A stretch of DNA of 64,000 nucleotides. Origin: Algibacter miyuki. Lineage in GTDB: Bacteria > Bacteroidota > Bacteroidia > Flavobacteriales > Flavobacteriaceae. The notes beneath the pieces are model-generated. The model searched no databases. It was not told the DNA's origin and saw only the letters and a list, made by a program, of their open reading frames with translations. Within the stretch, counting starts at the first letter, position 1. Each line of letters starts with the position of its first letter. The stretch covers positions 310,001 to 374,000 of the forward strand of contig NZ_JAUFQP010000013.1 in NCBI RefSeq assembly GCF_030409805.1. Direction: 5' to 3'. The translations under genes were made by a program, and so were the position numbers. Shown piece by piece: positions 60,647 through 64,000 of this stretch.

Positions 60647-62099
60647 ATGGCACACTTAAATTCGCATAAAGAGATTTGTAATCTTTTTAAACGTATTGAA
60701 AATAAGTTTCCGGTAGATCAATGGAAAGTAAATAACCTTCATGTTTGGCCCTATATCAGAATTAAATTATATTACTATTTACTTAATATTGAAAATACTC
60801 AAATAGAAGAAAAATCAACTATATCACAAAACCGAAAAAAAAAATCAATAAAAGCAACTACTAAAGAAGTTGTAAAGAGTTTTTTTGATACTCGGCAATT
60901 TTATAAATCATTAAAGTCTAAAGAAGTCATCTTTGTTGGGGCGCATTTTCATAGAGTATTACAGAATGGCGTTTATTTTAATCGTTTTTTTGATCCCTTG
61001 ATTGAAAAATATAATTTAAAAGAAAGAGCTTATACTTTTGAATTTCAGAAGTATTATCCGAATAGTTTCAATAAAAATAGCGTGTTTCATTTAGCAAATG
61101 CAATACGAAATTATAAATCGTTTAAACGGATAGAAGAAAAGCTTATAACAAAACCCTGTACCGTTAACTTAATTAATTATGATGATTTTCAAGAGTTTTT
61201 GAATTATGAATTAGGGGAGGATTCAATATTTAAAATAACAGAGAACGACTTAAAAAAGTGGTCTAAAAAAATTATTTACTTAACACCGTTTTTTGAGAAA
61301 ATCATCAAAAAAGTTAAGCCGAATAAAATTGTTTTTTTAAGTTATTATGGTTTTGATGATAACTACGCTTTTATATATACAGCTCGTAAAATGCAAATAA
61401 AGGTTGTCGATTTTCAACATGGGCCACAATCAAATATTCATATGGCTTATTCCGAATGGAACAAGGTACCGCAAGATGGTTTTAATATTATGCCCTTAGA
61501 ATATTGGAACTGGGATGATAATTCTAAGAAAAATATAGAGGCATGGGCTAATAAAACAGAAGTGAAAGCTAAAGTTGTGGGGCATCCTTATATTGAGTAT
61601 TGTTTAAAACATAAAAAAGTTGAAAATACCAAAAAGCAAATTATGTTGTAGTTTACAAACATCTCCTTTAGAGTTGTTAACCAGGGAGGTTATTAGTTTA
61701 ATTTATAATTCTAAATATCATTGGGTGTTAAGGTTGCACCCTCGGAATGAAACACCACTTATTGATATCAAAAACTTTTTAATTCAAAACAGGATAGACC
61801 ATAATACGGAAATACAAACAGCTGAAGATATCCCATTACCTTATGTTTTAACAAAATCCATTTTACATATCACAAATTATTCAGGCTGTGTTATAGAGGC
61901 CTTAACCTTAAATACGGTAACCGTAATAATTCATAATGTGGGGTTTGAGATGTTTAGAAATTATATTGACGATAAAAAAGTGTTTTACGTGAACAGAACA
62001 TCTAAAGACTTTGAGAGTCGAGTTTTGGAAATATTGAGTTTGCAAACCGAAGAATCTGAAAGTCTTGATATTTTTTATGATTTTAACCCAATAGATTAA
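60647..62099 (+). pseudogene. Frameshifted putative polysaccharide transferase (GT-B-like)
   Basis: Two frames make one protein. The first (60647-61651, 334 codons) stops at TAG 61649-61651 after KKQIML; the second continues in the +1 frame from AGT 61650 as SLQTSPLELLTREVISL. Removing one base at 61649 joins them to KKQIML-SLQTSPLELL, about 484 residues in all, with a smooth register. The ATG at 61620 that opens the second frame is not a convincing start. The product shows VDFQHGPQSNIHMA, VVGHPYIEY, WVLRLHPRNETP and ITNYSGCVIEAL, resembling GT-B enzymes of the capsule-polymerase/polysialyltransferase kind. Sequencing error, mutation and phase variation are all possible; no long homopolymer is at the site. 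Confidence 0.7.
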
Positions 62100-62142
62100 T
62101 ATTTGTTTTGTTGTGGATGTTTTAAAAAATAATCAACCATTT

Positions 62143-62220
62143 ATGATACTTGTTTTGTTTTTCGTCTTAAAAATTATGTATTTTAGCGATAATACTAAAT
62201 TAATACTTACCAAGTATCAT
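62143..62220 (+). repeat. 10-bp inverted repeat before the NeuA-type gene
   Basis: ATGATACTTG (62143-62152) and CAAGTATCAT (62211-62220) are perfect complements 58 bp apart, the right arm ending one base before the ATG of the next gene. The 120-bp gap 62100-62221 has no gene. This could be a long-loop hairpin covering the start or a double operator. Confidence 0.45.
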
Positions 62221-62221
62221 C

Positions 62222-63376
62222 ATGAAAAAGATAGGCTTTATCCCTCTAAGAAAGAATTCTAAAGGCATTCCGAATAAAAATAAACGAAAAATGGTTGGTC
62301 GGCCCTTATTTACTTGGGTTTTAGGCGAAGCTATATTTTCTAATTTAGATGAAGTTTTTATTTATACAGACGATCAAGGTATTATCGATTTTATAAATAA
62401 AGAATACCATTGGACGAACAAAGTTAAAGCCCTTTTACGAAGCAGTGAAAGCGCTACCGATACCGCAACTACCGAAACGGCTATGTTAGAGTTCTGCGAT
62501 AAAATAGATTATAATTTCGATGCGTTTTGTTTGTTACAGGCCACATCGCCATTTACTACAAGAGGTGATATTAATACCTGTTTAGAAAAACTTACAGAAG
62601 ATTACGATTCTGCCTTAACCGTTGTAAATACACATCGATTTTTATGGAATACAGAAGGAGAAGCCCTAAATTATAACCCGAAAAATAGACCAAGGCGTCA
62701 AGATTTTGAAGGCTTACTTGTTGAAAACGGTGCCGTTTATGCGGTAACTAAACAAGCCTTACAAGCTAATAAAAATCGTTTAGGCGATAAAATTGCCATT
62801 GTTAAAATGGACGAAGATTCTTTGCTGGAAATAGATTCGGAAAGCGATTGGATTGCGGTGGAACAACTATTGATAAATCGTCAGCAATGTGCTAAAAAAT
62901 CTGCCGAAATAACCCATGTGGTTTTAGATGTAGATGGTGTATTTACCGATGGTACCATCACTTATACGAAAGATGGCGAGCACACCAAAGGATTCGATAT
63001 GCGCGATGGTATGGGCTTAGAAATTCTCCGTCAGTTTAACGTGAAAGTTATGATTATGACCTCCGAAAACTCCGAACTTGTAGCCCGACGAATGGAAAAG
63101 CTCAAAATTGAAAACGTGTACTTAGGAGTAAAAGATAAGTACAGTTTACTTCAAAATATTATTATCGAAGAAAATATATCTATAAGTAATGTTGCTTATT
63201 TGGGAGACGATGTCAATGATTTAACCAATATTTGCAGTGTAGGTTGGTCTTTAGTTCCAAACAATGCCACTGATGTGGTAAAAGCGAATGCCGATGTGGT
63301 ACTTTCTAAAAATTCTGGAGCGGGTGCTATCCGTGAGGCTTGCCAGTTTATAATGACTTATAATAAACGCTTTTAA
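62222..63376 (+). CDS. CMP-nonulosonate synthetase fused to KdsC-like phosphatase
   Basis: 384 residues. N-terminal about 1-225: acylneuraminate cytidylyltransferase (NeuA type), with the CTP-binding IGFIPLRKNSKGIPNKNKRK, LLQATSPFTTRGDI and RPRRQDFEGLLVENGAVYAV. C-terminal about 230-384: HAD phosphatase of the KdsC/NeuNAc-9-P phosphatase group, with VVLDVDGVFTDG (catalytic Asp pair), IMTSENS, the Lys in VKDKYSLL and YLGDDVNDL. One polypeptide would dephosphorylate a 9-phosphate nonulosonate and activate it with CTP. The exact acid is unknown. Confidence 0.9.
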   Translation: MKKIGFIPLRKNSKGIPNKNKRKMVGRPLFTWVLGEAIFSNLDEVFIYTDDQGIIDFINKEYHWTNKVKALLRSSESATDTATTETAMLEFCDKIDYNFDAFCLLQATSPFTTRGDINTCLEKLTEDYDSALTVVNTHRFLWNTEGEALNYNPKNRPRRQDFEGLLVENGAVYAVTKQALQANKNRLGDKIAIVKMDEDSLLEIDSESDWIAVEQLLINRQQCAKKSAEITHVVLDVDGVFTDGTITYTKDGEHTKGFDMRDGMGLEILRQFNVKVMIMTSENSELVARRMEKLKIENVYLGVKDKYSLLQNIIIEENISISNVAYLGDDVNDLTNICSVGWSLVPNNATDVVKANADVVLSKNSGAGAIREACQFIMTYNKRF

Positions 63377-63390
63377 AACCGAATCATAAC

Positions 63391-64000
63391 TTGAGGAATT
63401 CATATAAAAAACCATATATCATTGCCGAAATTGGTTGTAACCATAAAGGCAATATGGAAATAGCAAAAGAACTGATTAAAGTAGCTAAAATTTTCTGTAA
63501 TGCCGATGCTGTAAAGTTTCAAAAACGGAATAATAAAGAGTTACTAACCAACGAACAATACAATCAACCACATCCAAATCCTGCAAATTCTTATGGTGAT
63601 ACTTATGGTGCGCATCGCGAATTTTTAGAGTTTGATGACCAACAACATCAAGAATTAAAAACCTATTGTGAAGATATTGGAATTGTCTATTCTACTTCGG
63701 TTTGGGATCTTACTTCAGCAAAAGAAATTACAGCATTACATCCGGATTTTATTAAAATCCCATCAGCATGTAATAACAATGTTGCTATGTTGGAATGGTT
63801 GTGCCAAAATTACAAAGGAGAACTTCATATTTCAACAGGTATGACCACCAAAGATGAAATTGAAGATTTGGTTAGTTTATTCAAAAAACACAAGCGAAAT
63901 AAAGATTTAGTGCTTTACAATTGCACATCTGGATATCCTGTGCCGTTTGAGGATGTCTGTCTACTCGATATTAATCTTCTTATTGAAAAATATAAAGACG
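63391..64000 (+). CDS. Nonulosonate (N-acetylneuraminate-type) synthase, partial
   Basis: The frame from TTG 63391, 14 bp after the previous stop, runs open to the window end (203 codons). It reads LRNSYKKPYIIAEIGCNHKG, then AVKFQKRNNKELLTNE, SVWDLTSAKEI, IKIPSACNNN and ISTGMTTKDEIED, the NeuB TIM-barrel pattern that condenses an aldose with phosphoenolpyruvate. The N-terminal metal/PEP site residues (E, N-H-x-G, K-F-Q) are intact. No in-frame ATG precedes the conserved IAEIG block, so TTG is the likely start. The C-terminus lies outside the window, and whether a 9-phosphate substrate is used cannot be seen. Confidence 0.9.
   Translation, partial: MRNSYKKPYIIAEIGCNHKGNMEIAKELIKVAKIFCNADAVKFQKRNNKELLTNEQYNQPHPNPANSYGDTYGAHREFLEFDDQQHQELKTYCEDIGIVYSTSVWDLTSAKEITALHPDFIKIPSACNNNVAMLEWLCQNYKGELHISTGMTTKDEIEDLVSLFKKHKRNKDLVLYNCTSGYPVPFEDVCLLDINLLIEKYKD

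Noticed and set aside
61620..62099. Independent 159-aa gene starting at ATG 61620
   Set aside because: It overlaps the end of the preceding frame, has no spacing for a start, and its text continues the upstream protein after a one-base shift.

Overview
The window is a stretch of chromosome from a marine-type member of the Flavobacteriaceae (Bacteroidota). This rests on the low-GC DNA, promoters of the TAnnTTTG(C) type instead of TATAAT, a protein with a type IX secretion (Por) C-terminal sorting domain, a DUF5723/TSP3/OmpA surface protein, many small lipoproteins, PPK2, DPP III and a GrpE/DnaJ pair of flavobacterial type. No insertion sequence, phage or CRISPR array was found, and only one tRNA (Leu-GAG).

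Layout. 1-4.4 kb: secA (3' end outside the window), a DUF2795 gene and a PduO-type cobalamin adenosyltransferase. 4.6-12.3 kb: an OmpA-family outer-membrane protein, a methyltransferase, an SRPBCC/GyrI-like protein, dipeptidyl peptidase III, a 650-bp gene-poor gap with micro-ORF remnants, a small membrane protein and a MazG-like protein. 12.4-21.8 kb: a ThuA/sugar dehydrogenase/PKD/cytochrome c fusion lipoprotein, ilvE, a DUF4920 lipoprotein with mnmD, a TIGR01777 epimerase, a HipA-like kinase/DUF3037 pair, a DUF6503-like lipoprotein and a YceI lipoprotein. 21.9-28.4 kb: grpE-dnaJ behind a sigma-54-like promoter, a candidate small RNA, and a tight run of ABC ATPase, ABC permease, MscS channel and a sigma-54-type response regulator without a DNA-binding domain. 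28.5-39.7 kb: mostly housekeeping genes (PPK2, M28 peptidase, DinB-like protein, sorting-domain protein, sterol desaturase-like enzyme, lysA, sucC, a D-2-hydroxyacid dehydrogenase, tRNA-Leu, Lrp).

39.7-44.1 kb: an MFS exporter and a VOC protein form a two-gene operon preceded by what looks like a complete transcription attenuator: promoter, 27-codon leader ORF, a segment able to act as antiterminator, and a strong terminator. This is the most notable regulatory structure in the window. A DUF1684 lipoprotein is divergent from it and a Uup-like ABC-F ATPase follows.

44.4-64.0 kb: one long rightward surface-polysaccharide locus that continues beyond the window. A single TAnnTTTG promoter precedes a Wza-like export lipoprotein and a Wzc-like tyrosine autokinase with a Tyr-Gly tail. 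Then come an ABC exporter (Wzm/Wzt with a C-terminal cargo domain), at least seven glycosyltransferase-type genes including two paralogous pairs, an epimerase, a pyruvyltransferase-like gene, a large frameshifted putative transferase, a CMP-nonulosonate synthetase fused to a KdsC-like phosphatase, and the start of a NeuB-type synthase. Together they predict a secreted or capsular glycan containing a sialic-acid-like nonulosonate and probably a pyruvyl group.
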